The position numbers were made by a program, and so were the translations under genes. The notes under the pieces are model-generated. The model searched no databases and was not told the DNA's origin. It saw only the letters and a program-made list of their open reading frames with translations. From Maratus speciosus (taxonomy: Eukaryota > Arthropoda > Arachnida > Araneae > Salticidae), in the NCBI GenBank assembly GCA_963932465.1, contig OZ010791.1, positions 622,549,800 to 622,613,799 on the forward strand: a stretch of 64,000 bases of DNA, read 5' to 3'. Below are positions 1-12,124 of the stretch, one piece after another (the stretch's first letter is position 1; every line of letters starts with the position of its first letter).

Positions 1-112
1 GTGGTAAAAGCATGCAATTCAAATGATGTCAATTGGCACATGATTTCACAGACAACCTGCTAACGTAAAAATATCAAAAATTGCCGTCCTGAGACAACAA
101 GCGCTTGTAATA

Positions 113-484
113 GACTGGGGGGTGGCTGCATAAACCATCACCTCATCGAGTTGATGGCTGAAATTCCAGGGTTAGTTAAAATTTGTCTGCCAAGTCATAT
201 CTTGGTGGAAAACACCTGCAAACCCGATTTTAGGGGTTGATTGGTATGTTTAACATTGTGTTTTCCTGCTCCCAGTCCTTCATGTTTTCATACCTTTAGG
301 TGCAGGAAAACACAATGATAAACCTACACCGGTCAACCACTAAAATCGGACCTGCTGGTGGTTTCCACCAAGAAAAGACTTGGCAGACCAGTTCCATTTT
401 AATCTGCTAATCAAGTTCTGTATAATCCTAGAATTTAAGCCGCCTACTCAATGATGAGATGGTCTGAGCAGTCGCCTTCCAATC
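113..484. mobile_element. Palindromic MITE-like element, copy 1
   Basis: The two halves are imperfect reverse complements: CATCACCTCATCGAGTTGAT near the left end pairs with the CTCAATGATGAGATGG region near the right, and CAAGTCATATCTTGGTGG pairs with CCACCAAGAAAAGACTTGG. The ends read GACTGG...CCAATC. A TA precedes the left end, and TT follows the right end. It has no coding capacity. A second copy lies at 9424-9803 with TA on both sides, so a TA-targeting (Tc1/mariner-like) MITE is likely. The superfamily is inferred from the target site only. Confidence 0.6.
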
Positions 485-961
485 TTTAACTAAAGATGTA
501 TTTCATTTATGAAAAAAAAAAAGACAACTTCCAAATTATTTCAATAGTCAAACTTGCAAGTGTCATGCTTTTGTGCTTAAACATGAGTCCGTAAATGTGT
601 CAAAAAGTTTTGCATTATTGAGCTGGTAAAAGTATTCTTTGACAACTGCCCTAAGTCTTTATCGGCACATTATCAATATAAACTAAAAATTGCATACATC
701 TTAGAATTTCATCAAAATGAAAAATTTCAAGTTAAGCACTGAGTAACCAGCAATACATAAAAAAGAAAACTGAATTTAGGTTTTATTACAAGGTGTGTTG
801 GATGTCTGGCCATATATATATATATATGTTGTAGGCTAATTGAGAAATCGGGCTCTTTGAAAAGAGCCGGGCCAATTGGAGAATCATCTCCAATTTTCCA
901 AACAGCCTGATATTTTTCAGCCTAAAAAACGGTAAGCTAATTGGAATAAGGCACGGAAAAA
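485..961. other. Left flank of the 31-bp array
   Basis: No gene is visible. Around 590-630 the sequence AAATGTGTCAAAAAGTTTTG and the following TTGAGC resemble the end of the 245-bp module repeated inside the array, so this may be a fourth, decayed module copy. A short (TA)n run lies near 815-828. Confidence 0.4.
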
Positions 962-3554
962 AGGCGAATTTTCTCAAAAGATTGCAAAAAAAGTGAATTC
1001 TGTCAAAGGATCGCGGGAAAGAAATGCAAATTTCGACAAAGGATCGAGTGAAAAATTGTGAATTTCGTCAAAAGATCGCGAGAAAAACGCAAATTCGGTC
1101 AGAAGATGACGGGAAAAAAGCGGATTTCATCAAAAAAAAAAATGGCTCAATAAACGTGAATTTCGTCAAAAGATCCCGGAAAAAACTCGAATTTTGTCAA
1201 ACGATAGTGGAAAAAGCACCAATTTCATCAAAAGATCTCGGGTAAAACGCAAATTTCGTAAAAATATAGCGAAAAAAGAGCTAATTTCGTCAAAAACGCG
1301 AATTCGTCAAACAATCGCAGAAAAAAAAAAAAATTTCGTCAAAAGAATCGCGGAAAACCCGCGAATTTCTTCAAAAGATCGAGGAAAAAACGCAAATTTC
1401 ATCAAAAGATCGCTAAAAAACGCGAATTTCGTCAACGTGTCGCTCAAAAAACGCGAATTTCGTCAAAGGATCACTCAAAAACGAATTTAGTCAAAGGATC
1501 ACTTGAAAAACGCGAATCTTATCAAAGGATCGTGGAAAAAACGCGAATTTCTTCAACAGATCGCGGAAAAAACGCAAATTTCGTCAAAAAGACGCGAATT
1601 TCGTCAAAGGATCGCTGAAAACCGAATTTCGTCGAAGAATTGCGGAAAAAACACGAATTTCTACTTTAGATAGCTTAAAAAACGCGAATTTGTTCAAAAA
1701 AACGCTTAAAAAGCGCGAATTTCGTCAAAGTATCGCAAACAAATCGCGTATTTTGTCAAAGGATCGCTGAAAAACGAATTTCGTCAAAAGATCGCGGAAA
1801 AACTCGAATTTCGTCAAAGGATCACGGAAAAAACGCGAATTTCTTCTAATGATCGCGGTAAAAACGCGAATCCCTTCAAATATCGTGGAAACAACACGAA
1901 TTTCTTCAAAAGATCGCTGAAAAACGTGAATTTCGTCAAAAAGATTGCTGAAAAACGCAAATTCCGTCAAAATATCGTGGAAACAACGTGAATTTCATCA
2001 AAAAAATCACAGAGAAAACGCAAATTTCGTCAAAAGAATACCGTAAAAAACGCGAATTTCTTTAAAAGATCGCGCAAAAAAGGCGAATTTCGTCAAAGGA
2101 TCGCTGGAAAACTAATTTCGTCAAAGAATCACGGAAAAAACGCGGATTTTTTTCGTTGGATCGTCGAGAAAGCGCGAATTTCGTCAAAATATCGCAGAAA
2201 AAACGAAAATTTTGACAACAGATCGCTTAAAAACGCGAATATCGTCAAAGTGATGCTGAAAAACGCGAATTTCGTCAAAGGTTCACGGAAAAAATGCGAA
2301 TCTCGTCAAAGGATCGCAGAAAAAACGCGAATGTCTTTAAAAGATCGCTTAAAAAACGCGAATTTCATCAAAGTACCGTTTAAAAAACGCGAATTTCGTC
2401 AAAGCACCGTTTAAAAAACGCGAATTTCTTCAAAGGATCGTTTAAAAACGAATTTCGTTAAAGGATCGCGGAAAAAACTCGAATTTCTTCTAAAGGTCGC
2501 AGAAACATTGCGAATGTAGTCAAAGAATCGCAGAAAAAACACAAATTTTGTTAACAGATCGCTTAAAACGCGAAATTCGTCAAAGTATCGCGGAAAAAAA
2601 GTGCGCATTTTGTCAAAGTATCGCGAAAAAAAGAACACGAATTTCGTCAAAAGATCGCAGAAAAAACGCAAATTTCGTCAAAAGATCGCTGAAAAACACT
2701 AATTTCGTCAAAGAATCGGGCAAAAAACGCGAATTCCGTCAAAAAATCGCGGAAACAACGCGAATTTCGTCGAACAATCGCAGAAAGAACGCATATTTCC
2801 TCAACAGATCGCTTAAAAAACGCGAATTTCGTCAAAGGACCGCTGAAAAACGAAATTTGTCAAAGGTTCACGAAAAAAATGTGAATCTCGTCAAAGGATC
2901 GCCGAAAAAAGCGAATCTCTTCAAAAGATCGCTTAAAAACGCGAATTTTCATCAAAGTATCGCTAAAAATACGCGATTTTCGTCAAAGGATTGCGGAAAA
3001 GACGCGAATTTCTTCTAAAAATCGCGGAAACAGCGCGAATTTAGTCAAAGAATCGCAGAAAAAACGCTAATTTTGTCAACAGATCGCTTAGAAAACGCGA
3101 ATTTCCTCAATGAGTCGCAAAAAAAATTGCGAATTTCGTCAAAAGATCGCAGAAAAAAAGCAAATTTTGTCAAAGATCGCGTCAAAAACGCGAATTTATT
3201 CAAAAGATCGCGAAAAAAAAATTCAAATTTCGTCAAAAGATCGCTGAAAAACGCGAATTTCGTCAGAGTATAGCAAAAAAAAACGCAAATTTCGTCAATT
3301 TATCGCGGAAAAAACCCGGATTTTGTCAAAAAGATCGCTGAAAAACGCGAATTCCGTCAAAATATCGTGGAAACATCGTGAATTTCGTCAAAAAATCGAA
3401 GAATAAACGCAAAAATCCTCAACAGATCGCTTAAAAAACGTGAATTTCGTCAAAACCGCTGAAAACCGACTTTTGTCAATGGTTCACGGAAAAAATGAGA
3501 ATCTCCTTAAAGGATCGCAGAAAAAACGCGAATTTCGTCAAAGGATCGCTTAAG

Positions 3555-3798
3555 GGTGTTCTCAAACCCAATTTCCGCACCAAGGGAGAAAGAGCAATCA
3601 ACAGCGAGCGAAAAACATGTTTGTCACGTGATCGAATTCGCTTATAACTCAATAGGTAATTGATTGATCAAAAAATGGATAAAACCAATTCCAAATTGCT
3701 TCCAGGCTTTCCAATTTCATATCTTTCCGCTAAAAAATGAATTTGTAAATATGTCAAAACGTTTTGTGCTTGTTGAGCAGAGCAGTTAAGAACAGCCT
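3555..3798. repeat. Array-embedded 245-bp module, copy 1
   Basis: This non-satellite segment begins GGTGTTCTCAAA and ends near GAGCAGTTAAGAACAGCC. It is inserted between monomers of the 31-bp array and includes TGTCACGTGATCGAATTCGC. It matches 4290-4530 and 6773-7020 almost base for base, and the monomers following each copy are also in matching order, so module and neighbours were duplicated together. No ORF of note is present. Confidence 0.85.
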
Positions 3799-4289
3799 TA
3801 AAAACGAATTTCGTCAAACGATCGCTTAAAAACGAATTTCATGAAAGGATCGCAGAAAAAACGCGAATTTCTTCTAAAAATCGCGGAAACGACGCGAATT
3901 GCGTCAATCAAATAATCGCAAAAAAACGCAAATTTTGTCAACAGATCGCTTAGAAAACGCGAATTTCGTCAAAGTATTGCGAAAAAAGCGCAAATTTCGT
4001 GAAAAGAATCACAGAACAAAAGCAAATTATGTCAAAGATCGTGGCAAAAACATGAATTTCTTCAAAAGATCCGGAAAAAACGCAAATTTCGTCAAAAGAT
4101 CACCGAAAACCGAATTTCGTCAAAAAGATCGCTTAAAAACGCGAATTCCGTCAAAATATCGTGGAAACAACGTGAATTTCGTCAAAGAACCGCTGAAAAA
4201 CGACTTCTGTCAAAGATTCACGGAAAAAATTAGAATCTCCTTAAAGGATCGCAGAAAAAACGCGAATTTCGTCAAAGGATCGCTTAATA

Positions 4290-4530
4290 GGTGTTCTCAA
4301 ACCCAATTTCCGCGCGAAGGGAGAAAGAGCAATCAACAGCGAGCGAAAAACATGTTTGTCACGTGATCGAATTCGCTTATAACTCAATAGGTAATTGATT
4401 GATCAAAAAATGGATAAAACCAATTCCAAATCGCTTCTAGGCTTTCCAATTTCATATCTTTCCGCTAAAAAATGAATTTGTAAATATGTCAAAACGTTTT
4501 GCGCTTGTTGAGCAGAGCAGTTAAGAACAG
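4290..4530. repeat. Array-embedded 245-bp module, copy 2
   Basis: Second copy of the module at 3555, about 735 bp downstream, with only scattered substitutions. The shared run of monomers after both copies indicates one duplication of a unit of about 735 bp. Confidence 0.85.
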
Positions 4531-6772
4531 AATTAAAAACGAATTTCGTCAAACGATCGCTTAAAAACGATTTTCCTCAAAGGATCGCGAAAAAAAACGC
4601 GAATTTCTTCTAAAAATCGCGGTAACAACGCGAATTGCGTCAATCAAAGAATCGCAAAAAACGCAAATTTTGTCAACAGATTGCTTAGAAAACGCAAATT
4701 TCGTCAAAGTATCTCGAAAAAAGCGCAAATTTCGTCAAAAGAATCACAGAACAAACGGAAATTTTGTCAAAGATCGCGGCAAAAACGTGAATTTCTTCAA
4801 AAGATCTCGAAAAAAACTCGCAAATTTCTTCAAAAGTCGCTTAAAAACGCGAATTTCGTCAAAGGATCGCAGAAAAAACGCAAATTTTGTCAACAGATCG
4901 CTTAGAAAACGTGAATTTCGTGAAAGTATCGCGAAAAAAAACGCAAATTTCGTCAAGATTCACAGAACAAACGCAAATTTTGTCAACAGATTGCTTAGAA
5001 AACGCAAATTTCGTCAAAGTATCTCGAAAAAAAGCGCAAATTTCGTCAAAAGAATCACAGAACAAACGCAAATTTTGTCAAAGATCGCGGCAAAAACGTG
5101 AATTTCTTCAAAAGATCGAGAAAAAACGCGAATTCCGTCAAAATATCGTGGAACAACGTGAATTTCGTCAAAAAATCGCAGAATAAACGCAAATTTCGTC
5201 AAAAGAATACCGTAAAAGACGAGAATTTCTTCAAAAGATCGCGCAAAAAATGCGAATTTCGTCAAAGGATCGCTGGAAAATGAATTTCGTCAAACAATCT
5301 CGGAAAAAACGCGGTTTTTTTCGTCGGATCGTCGAGACAGCGCGAATTCCGTCAAAATATCGCAGAAAAAACGAAAATTTCGACAACACATCGCTTAAAA
5401 ACGCGAATATCGTCGAAATGATCCTAAAAAACGCGAATTCTGTTAAGGGTTCGCTGGAAAAATACGAATTTCGTCAAAAGATCACAAAAACGCGAATTTC
5501 ATCAAAGCATCAAAGGAAAAAAGAATTTTTTCGAAATATCGCGGAATAAACGCGCATTCTGTCAAAGGATTGCTAGAAAAATACGAATATCGTCAAAAGA
5601 TCACAAAAAACGCGAATTCTCTTAAAGAAAGTCGATAAAATGCAAATTTCGCCAAAATATCGCAGAAAAAACGCAAATTTCGACAACAGATCACTTAAAA
5701 ACGCGAATTTCGTCAAAGTGATACTAAAAAGCGCGAATTTCGTCAAATTATCGCTAAAAAACCGCGAATTTCATCAAAGGATCGCAGAAAAAACGCGAAT
5801 TTCATCAAAGTACCGCTTAAAAAACGCGAATTTCTTCAAAGGATCGTTTAAAACGAATTTCGTTAAAGGATCGCGGAAAAAACACGAATTTCTTCTAAAG
5901 ATCGCGAATTTAGTCAAAGAATCGCAGAAAAAACGCACATTTTATTAATAGATCGCTTAAAAGACGCGAATTTCGTCAAAGTATTGCGGAAAAAAGAGCG
6001 AATTTTGTCAAAGTATCGCGGAAAAAACGCGAAATTCGTCAAAAGATCGCAAATTTCGTCAAAAGATCGCTGAAAAAACACGAATTTCGTCAAAGGATCG
6101 CGCAAAAACGCGAATTTCGTCAAAGGACCGCTGAAAAATGAATTTCGTCAAAGGTTCACGAAAAAAATGCGAATCTCGTCAAAGGATCGCAGAAAAAAGC
6201 GAATCTCTTCAAAAGATTGCTTAAAAAATGCGAAATTTCGCCAAAGTATCGCTAAAAATACGCGATTTTCGTCAAAGGATTGCGGAAAAGACGCGAATTT
6301 CTTCTAAAAATCGCGGAAACAGCGCGAATTTAATCAAAGAATCGCAGAAAAAACGTAAATTTTCTCAACAGATCGCTTAGAAAACGCGAATTTCCTCTAA
6401 GGGTCGCGGAAAAAAACGCGAATTTCGTCAAAAGATTGCAGAAAAAAACGCAAATTTTGTCAAAGATCGCGGCAAAAACGCGAATTTCTTCAAAAGATCG
6501 CGAAAAAATTGAAATTTCGTGAAAAGATCGCTGAAAAACGCGAATTTTGTCAAAGTATAACTAAAAAACCCGAATTTCGTCAATTGATCGCGGAAAAAAC
6601 GCGGATTTCATCAATCTCTTAAAGAATGCAAATTTCCTCAACAGATCGCTTAAAAAACGTGAATTTCGTAAAAGGACAGCTAAACAAATTTTGTCACAGG
6701 TTCACGGAAAAAATGAAAATCTCGTTAAAGGATCGCAGAAAAAACGCGAATTTCGTCAAAGGATCGCTTAAG

Positions 6773-7020
6773 GGTGTTCTCAAACTTAATTTCAGGGCGA
6801 AGGGAGAAAGAGCACTCAAAAGCGGGCGAAAAACGTGTTTGTCACGTGATCGAATTCGCTTATAACTCAATAGGTAATTGATTGATAAAAAAATGGAAAA
6901 AACAGTTCAATCCCACAATCGCTTCTAGGCTTTCCAATTTTATATCTTTCCGTTAAAAAATGAATTTGTAAATATGTCAAAACGTTTTGCGCTTGTTGAG
7001 CAGGGCAGTTAAGGACAGCC
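6773..7020. repeat. Array-embedded 245-bp module, copy 3
   Basis: Third copy, slightly more diverged (for example AATGGAAAAAACAGTTCAAT where the others have AATGGATAAAACCAATTCC). It keeps the CACGTG-containing core. It is followed by the same ordered monomers as the other two copies. Confidence 0.83.
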
Positions 7021-8855
7021 TTTTAAACGAATTTCGTCAAACGATTGCTTAAAAAGGAATTTCATCAAAGGATCGCGGGAAAAACGCGAATTTCTTCTAA
7101 AAATCGCGGAAACAACGCGAATTGCATCAATCAAAGAATCGCAAAAAAACGCAAATTTTGCCAACAGTTCGCTTAGAAAACGCGAATTTCGTCAAAGTAT
7201 CGCGAAAAAACGCAAATTTCGTCAAAACAATCACAGAACAAACGCAAATTTTGTCAAAGATCGCGGCAAAAACGTGAATTTCTTCAAAAGATCGCGAAAA
7301 AAACTCGCAAATTTCTTCAAAAGTCGCTTAAAAACGCGAATTTCGTCAAAGGATCGCAGAAAAAAAGCAAATTTTGTCAACAGATCGCCTAGAAAACGTG
7401 AATTTCGTCAAAGTATCGCGAATAAAACGCAAATTTCGTCAAGATTCACAGAACAAACGCAAATTTTGTCAAAGATCGTGGCAAAAACGCGAATTTCTTC
7501 AAAAGATTCCGAAAAAAACGCAAATTTCGTCAAAAGATAGCTGAAAAACGCGAATTTCGTCAAACAATTGCATAAAGAACACAAATTTCCTCAACAGATC
7601 GCTGAAAAAACGCGAATTTCGTCAAACAATTGCTAAAAAACGCGAATTTCGTCAAAGGATCGCTGAAAAACGAATTTCGTCAAAGGTTCACGGGAAAAAC
7701 ACGAATCTTGAGAAAGGATCGCAGAAAAACGCGAATTTCTTCAAAAGATCGCACAAAAAACTCAAACTTCGTCATAAGAATCGCGGAAAAAACGCGAATT
7801 TCGTCAAAGTATCGCTAAAAAACGCGAATTTTGTCAAAGGATCGCGGAAAAAACGCAGATTTCTTCAAAGGATCGCGGAAAAACGTGGATTTCCCCAAAG
7901 GATCGCGGAAAAAACGCGAATTCTGTCAAAAGATCGCAGAAAGAACGCAAATTTCCTCAACAGATCGCTTATAAACGCAAATTTCGTTAAAGTATCGCTA
8001 AAAAATGCGAATTTCATCAAAGGATCGCTGGAAAACGAATTTCGTCAAAGTTCACGGGAAAACGCGAATCTTGAGAAAGGATCGCAGAAAAAACGCGTAT
8101 TTCTTCAAAAGATCGCTTAAAACGCGAATTTCGTCAAAGTATCGAGGAAAAAACGCAATTTCGTCAAAAGATCGCTGAAACACTCGAATTTCTTCAAAGT
8201 ATCGCGGAAAAAAACGCGAATTCTTTTAAAAGATCGCGAATTTCGTCAAACAATCGCAGAAAGAACGCAAATTTCCTAAACAGATCGCTTAAAGAACGCA
8301 AATTTCGTTAAAGTATCGCTGAGAAACGCGAATTTAGTCAAAGGATCGCTGAAAAACTAATTTCGTCAAAGGTTCACGGAAAAAACGCAAATCTCGTCAA
8401 AGCATCGCAGAAAAAACGCGAGTTTCTTCAAAAGATCGCTTAAAAACGCGAATTTCGTCTAAGTATCGAGAAAAAATGCGAATTCCGTCAAAATATCGCA
8501 GAAAAAACGCGAATTTCGTCAAAAGATCACTGAAAATCGCGAATTTCGTCAAAGGATCGCGGAAGAAATGTGAATTTCTTCAAAGTATCGCCGATAAAAC
8601 GCGGATTTCGCCAAATGATCGCGGAGAAAATGCGAATTCCGTCAAAGGATCGCGGAGAAAACGCGAATTTCGCCAATGGATCTTGGAGAAAACGCGAATT
8701 TCGTCAATGGATCTTGGAGAAAACGCGAATTTCGTCACAGGATCGCGGAAAAAACACGAATTTCGTTAAAGGATCGCGTTAAAAAACACAAATTTTATCA
8801 AAGGATAGCAAGAAAACACGAATTTCCTCAAAGAATCATGGAAAAATTTGCTGCA

Positions 8856-9025
8856 ACATTAATGTTTTTACCAGAGTTTTTTGCAGTTAAGTGGCAGATT
8901 AAACATTAGTTAGCCATGTTTATTAATTGATGTTTTGATTGAAAGCATGTTAAAGTTTGAATTGGTCAACTAGCTAGGATTGCTGTGTAAAACATTGCAT
9001 CAGAATTATGAACTTAAAATATGCT
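8856..9025 (-). repeat. Non-satellite flank shared with the 26.5-kb element
   Basis: Right of the array, the sequence from GCTGCAACATTAATG to GCATCAGAATTATGAACTT is the reverse complement, with drift, of 26757-26930. There it sits between the left terminus and the satellite of the mobile element at 26507-27797. Homology stops near 9025 and no matching terminal repeat is visible beyond, so the array looks like an expanded, rearranged or end-less copy of that element. Confidence 0.7.
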
Positions 9026-9421
9026 ATGATAATATGACATTAATATTGGCATAAATGTAGAGATCTAGATTTTCAGCAATTTATGTTAGATTGTTTAATA
9101 AAAGTTTTAGCCACTTTTGAGTAGCTGAAACCAGTTTTAGATGAATAAAACCAGTTTTGACCACTGTCCTGGTTAAAATTAATTTTGACTTTTCAAATTT
9201 ACAACTCTGGATTTAACTAGTTAAGTTCTCATTTTTAGCTTTACAATCGAATTACTCTACATTTGCACAAAATTATTAATAAATTGCTGACCAATATTCA
9301 CAATTCAATGCTAATGCTATGTCTACCATAATTATGCTTTCTGTGGATGATAACATGCATGGTGATTGCATTGGTGACTCTCTTCAGAAACTGAAGAAAT
9401 ACTATCGGGTAACAAAAAAAA
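9026..9421. other. AT-rich sequence, nothing recognised
   Basis: Contains short local repetition (AGCTGAAACCAGTTTTAGATG, AAAACCAGTTTTGACC) but no ORF, terminal repeat or RNA gene that I can support. Confidence 0.5.
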
Positions 9422-9423
9422 TA

Positions 9424-9803
9424 GACCGGCAGGCAGTTGCACAGGCCACCACTTCATAGAGTAGATGGCTGAAATTTCAGGATTAGACAGAACTCAAATA
9501 GAATATTAAAATGCAACTGGTCTGCCAAATCATATCTTGGTGGAAACCACCTACAGACCTGTTTTTAGTGGTTCATCAGTGGGTTTTCTTGCACCCAAAG
9601 GTATGAAAACATGGACGACGGGGAGCAGGAAAACAATGGTAAACCTACCAGTCAACCACTTACATTGGATTTGCAGGCGTTTTTCACCAATATATGACTT
9701 GGCAGACCAGTTACACTTTAATATGGGAATCGAGTTTTAACTAATCCTTGAATTTCAGCCATCAACTCGATAAGGTGATGGTTTGTACAGCTGCCTTCTG
9801 GTC
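9424..9803. mobile_element. Palindromic MITE-like element, copy 2
   Basis: Imperfect palindrome homologous to 113-484 in both arms. The ends are GACCGGCAGGCAG and CTGCCTTCTGGTC, with TA on each side (9422-9423 and 9804-9805). A TA duplication with inverted ends fits a Tc1/mariner-type MITE. The 67-codon ORF inside follows the palindrome and has no recognisable domain. Confidence 0.65.
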
Positions 9804-9805
9804 TA

Positions 9806-10184
9806 AAACACTTGATCAGGTGATTTCTTTTTAATTTTGTGCCAAAGAAGTGAACATAGCTGTTACTAGAATATTTTTCTTGTGAAGGAATACACTACTG
9901 GTGGGGAAGAGCATATTAAATCTTTGGTATATGCTTGCTCTCCTGTCGACTGTAAAAACCTAATATCATAAATATAACCTGTTACCAAATAGTGAGACTT
10001 ACTACCTAAAATGGATTAGCATTATGTCAAAACATACTCATAAAATGCTTTTATGTAATCTGAATTAGTATCAAACTAATTTTTATAGATTTCAGATATG
10101 TGTGTGATATTAAACAAAATCTGCCAACAAACAATTTCATTTAACCCAAATAATGACAGAAGTTCAAAAATCTTTATATTTTTC
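9806..10184. other. AT-rich sequence, nothing recognised
   Basis: No gene, repeat boundary or RNA element seen between the MITE and the piggyBac-like element. Confidence 0.5.
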
Positions 10185-10188
10185 TTAA

Positions 10189-11007
10189 CCGTTAACCGGA
10201 AACGTGCCGTCAGTGAGACGGTTGTGTCTACATATTTACCCTTTACACAAAAATGAACGCGTCCCCAATCTTATCACACAATCTAATCCTTATGCTACTG
10301 GTCCTCTGCCTCCCCCACCCATTTGCAACACCTGTGCATTTTTAGTTATTGAAAGAAAAATTATTTTATTTTCAATGCAGTCTGTGGGACAGCATATGTT
10401 TCCGTTTATGTAATTTTTTGCTCTGGGCTATTGATATGGAGGAGCCGTCAAAGCGGGTACGCTACAGTGATAAAAAAGACTGAAGAAAGTGCTTTGAGAT
10501 TGTTTGATGAAGTAGTAAGTGACATAAGCGATATTGAAAGTATTTCAGATGATGAATAATATATAAATTCTGAACACGAAAGTGACTCAACATTGTCAAA
10601 AATGCATAAAAAATGCAGATATTTAGAACATGCTGCAATATTTACTATTAAATGTTTTGTTAATTTTACTGCGTAATATTTTATTCTAATTTATATCGTA
10701 CCGAAATATATAAAAATATTAGCATTTATTTAATTATTATGACGAAAAATTTATATTTTGAACAATAAAGTGCAATTTCAAAATATTTTCTGTCTGCGAC
10801 ATTCAAAACTTATTTTTATGCTGTCATATTAAAAGATTGGTCCTGTTAATTCATTACTATTAAATATTAAGTGTTTAAGTTCACTATTTGGTAAATTATC
10901 AAGAGTTATTTTCCTTTTAAAATTTTATAGCAATTTTTTTCATTTAGCAGTCTCACAGACGGTACGTTTCCGTTTGTGCACGGGATTTTAATGTTTCCGG
11001 TTAAGGG
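10189..11007. mobile_element. piggyBac-like non-autonomous element (819 bp)
   Basis: TTAA occurs on both sides (10185-10188 and 11008-11011), bounding inverted ends CCGTTAACCGGAAAC and GTTTCCGGTTAAGGG. Longer sub-terminal inverted homology follows: GTGCCGTCAGTGAGACGG on the left against CAGTCTCACAGACGGTACG on the right. A TTAA target with CC-starting ends is the piggyBac signature. The interior has a short, broken, acidic reading stretch near 10440-10560 (MEEPSKRVRYSDKKD then stops), which resembles the acidic start of piggyBac transposases but encodes no catalytic domain. It must have depended on a transposase supplied elsewhere. Confidence 0.75.
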
Positions 11008-11284
11008 TTAAATACGAGAAAAATACTAGAGAAATAGCAGTAAAGTTATATTCTTCATTACAAAAATTAAACTTGCTTATCCACAAAATAAATAAAATTG
11101 GAATGTGTACATGTCATGCGACATGCAGCTCTGCAACTTTAATTAGAAACTAGTGAAAATATATGCCTTTTAAAATAAAAAAAATAGTGTTTACTCTAGA
11201 ACAAAAGGGCTGCCGGGTGGGAATTTTTAAAAAAGTGCATTCTGTTCAAAGAAATATTTCAAACTGGTTTGTTTTCAATCCTCT

Positions 11285-11395
11285 CTTTTCAGTAGAATTT
11301 TACAGTATTTTCCAGTGACCGATTGATGAATTTTGTGATATTTTTCCGTGATCAATCGATTAATTTCAAATTTTTTTTTTTTTTTTTTTTTTGCA
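11285..11395. repeat. Diverged 31-bp-like array, left remnant
   Basis: Units of the type TTTTCCAGTGACCGATTGATGAATTTTGTGA repeat here about every 38 bp and end in a 22-base T run. They resemble the reverse complement of the 31-bp monomer. The array resumes at about 13840, so the Penelope-like pair appears to have inserted into it. Confidence 0.55.
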
Positions 11396-11403
11396 ACTAA
11401 ATA

Positions 11404-12124
11404 AATAATTAAAAATCTTACGATACTCATCAGCGTACATGTAAATAAGAACTATATTAAAAATACATTACAAATTATTCCCAATGTTTCGTGCTCTTTC
11501 TAACGAGCCATCTTCAGGGGAGAGAGTCCTTGACCTCCTCGGAGCGAAGTTTCCAACAGCACATTCACTTTCACGACATCACAATTAAAAATATTATGGT
11601 AACTGATCATTAACACAACCAAAATCAGTACTGCGTTGCATATGGCGCCATCTGTTGTTAGGCTAACACACTACAATAAGAAACTAGGAAAACTCGAAAT
11701 AAGCACTACGAATGTATTTCTTTTAAAATATTCAACCAAACATTAGAAATTTGAAATGAAATATTGTCATTGCATACCTCGATTTTTCTTAGACTTATTT
11801 CTATGGATTCACGTATATGGGCTTTAAGTGGGTTGGAATATTTAGAGATAATTTTTACATTGTCAAAATAAACTGCCTTGACAAAATAAACTTACTTTCC
11901 TTTAAATGCTAATCTAGATAAAGCTGTAGATAGTCTATTGAATTTTAAATCACTTTTATGTTCTTTAATCCTTTCAAACAGGCATTGTTTTGTCATTCCA
12001 GTATATGGAGTTAAAAGACCAGTATTGAGTTGAATAGGGATTTCGTAAACACCAGGATGGAATAAAATTGGTAGAGGATCTTGCTTTCTGGTAATAGCTG
12101 CAAACAGATTATTTGAGGGGAGGC
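11404..12124 (-). repeat. Penelope-like inverted arm, left (minus-strand 3' end)
   Basis: Reverse-complement partner of 13069-13790 (arms of about 721 bp, a few percent divergence). Read on the minus strand it holds the GIY-YIG coding part and the 3' untranslated region of a Penelope-like element. Compared with the right arm, one C is missing in a C-run near 12117, which throws the endonuclease out of frame with the upstream connector. Confidence 0.85.
11478..11520 (-). ncRNA. Candidate hammerhead-like ribozyme motif, left arm
   Basis: Read on the minus strand: CCC, then CTGAAGA, then a short stem GCTC/GAGC with its loop, then CGAAAC, then TTGGGA. CTGANGA and GAAA are the conserved halves of the hammerhead core, and TCCC/GGGA can close helix I. 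Helix III would be minimal, as reported for Penelope-like elements. Two mismatches lie at the base of helix II. This is a motif match by eye; cleavage is not shown. Confidence 0.42.

Larger units (their letters stand above)
962..8855. repeat. Degenerate satellite array, about 31-bp monomer, 7.9 kb
   Basis: Roughly 250 diverged units follow one another, each built around AATTTCGTCAAAGGATCGC followed by an A-rich link such as GGAAAAAACGCG. Unit length varies around 30-32 bp, so reading frames drift. The many short ORFs rich in K, R, N and F are by-products of the repeat and not genes. Variants such as CAACAGATCGCTTA and GAATCGCAG recur in the same order in distant parts, showing higher-order duplication: about 1980-3798 resembles 5150-7020. 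Three copies of a non-monomer module interrupt the array. The same monomer appears in reverse orientation in a mobile element at 26916-27652. Confidence 0.93.

Noticed and set aside
1024..8909. Dozens of short ORFs rich in Lys, Arg, Asn, Phe (for example NANFVKRSLKNANFV-like)
   Set aside because: They are translations of the 31-bp repeat. The unit is not a multiple of three, so frames drift; they occur on both strands and have no independent coding signal.
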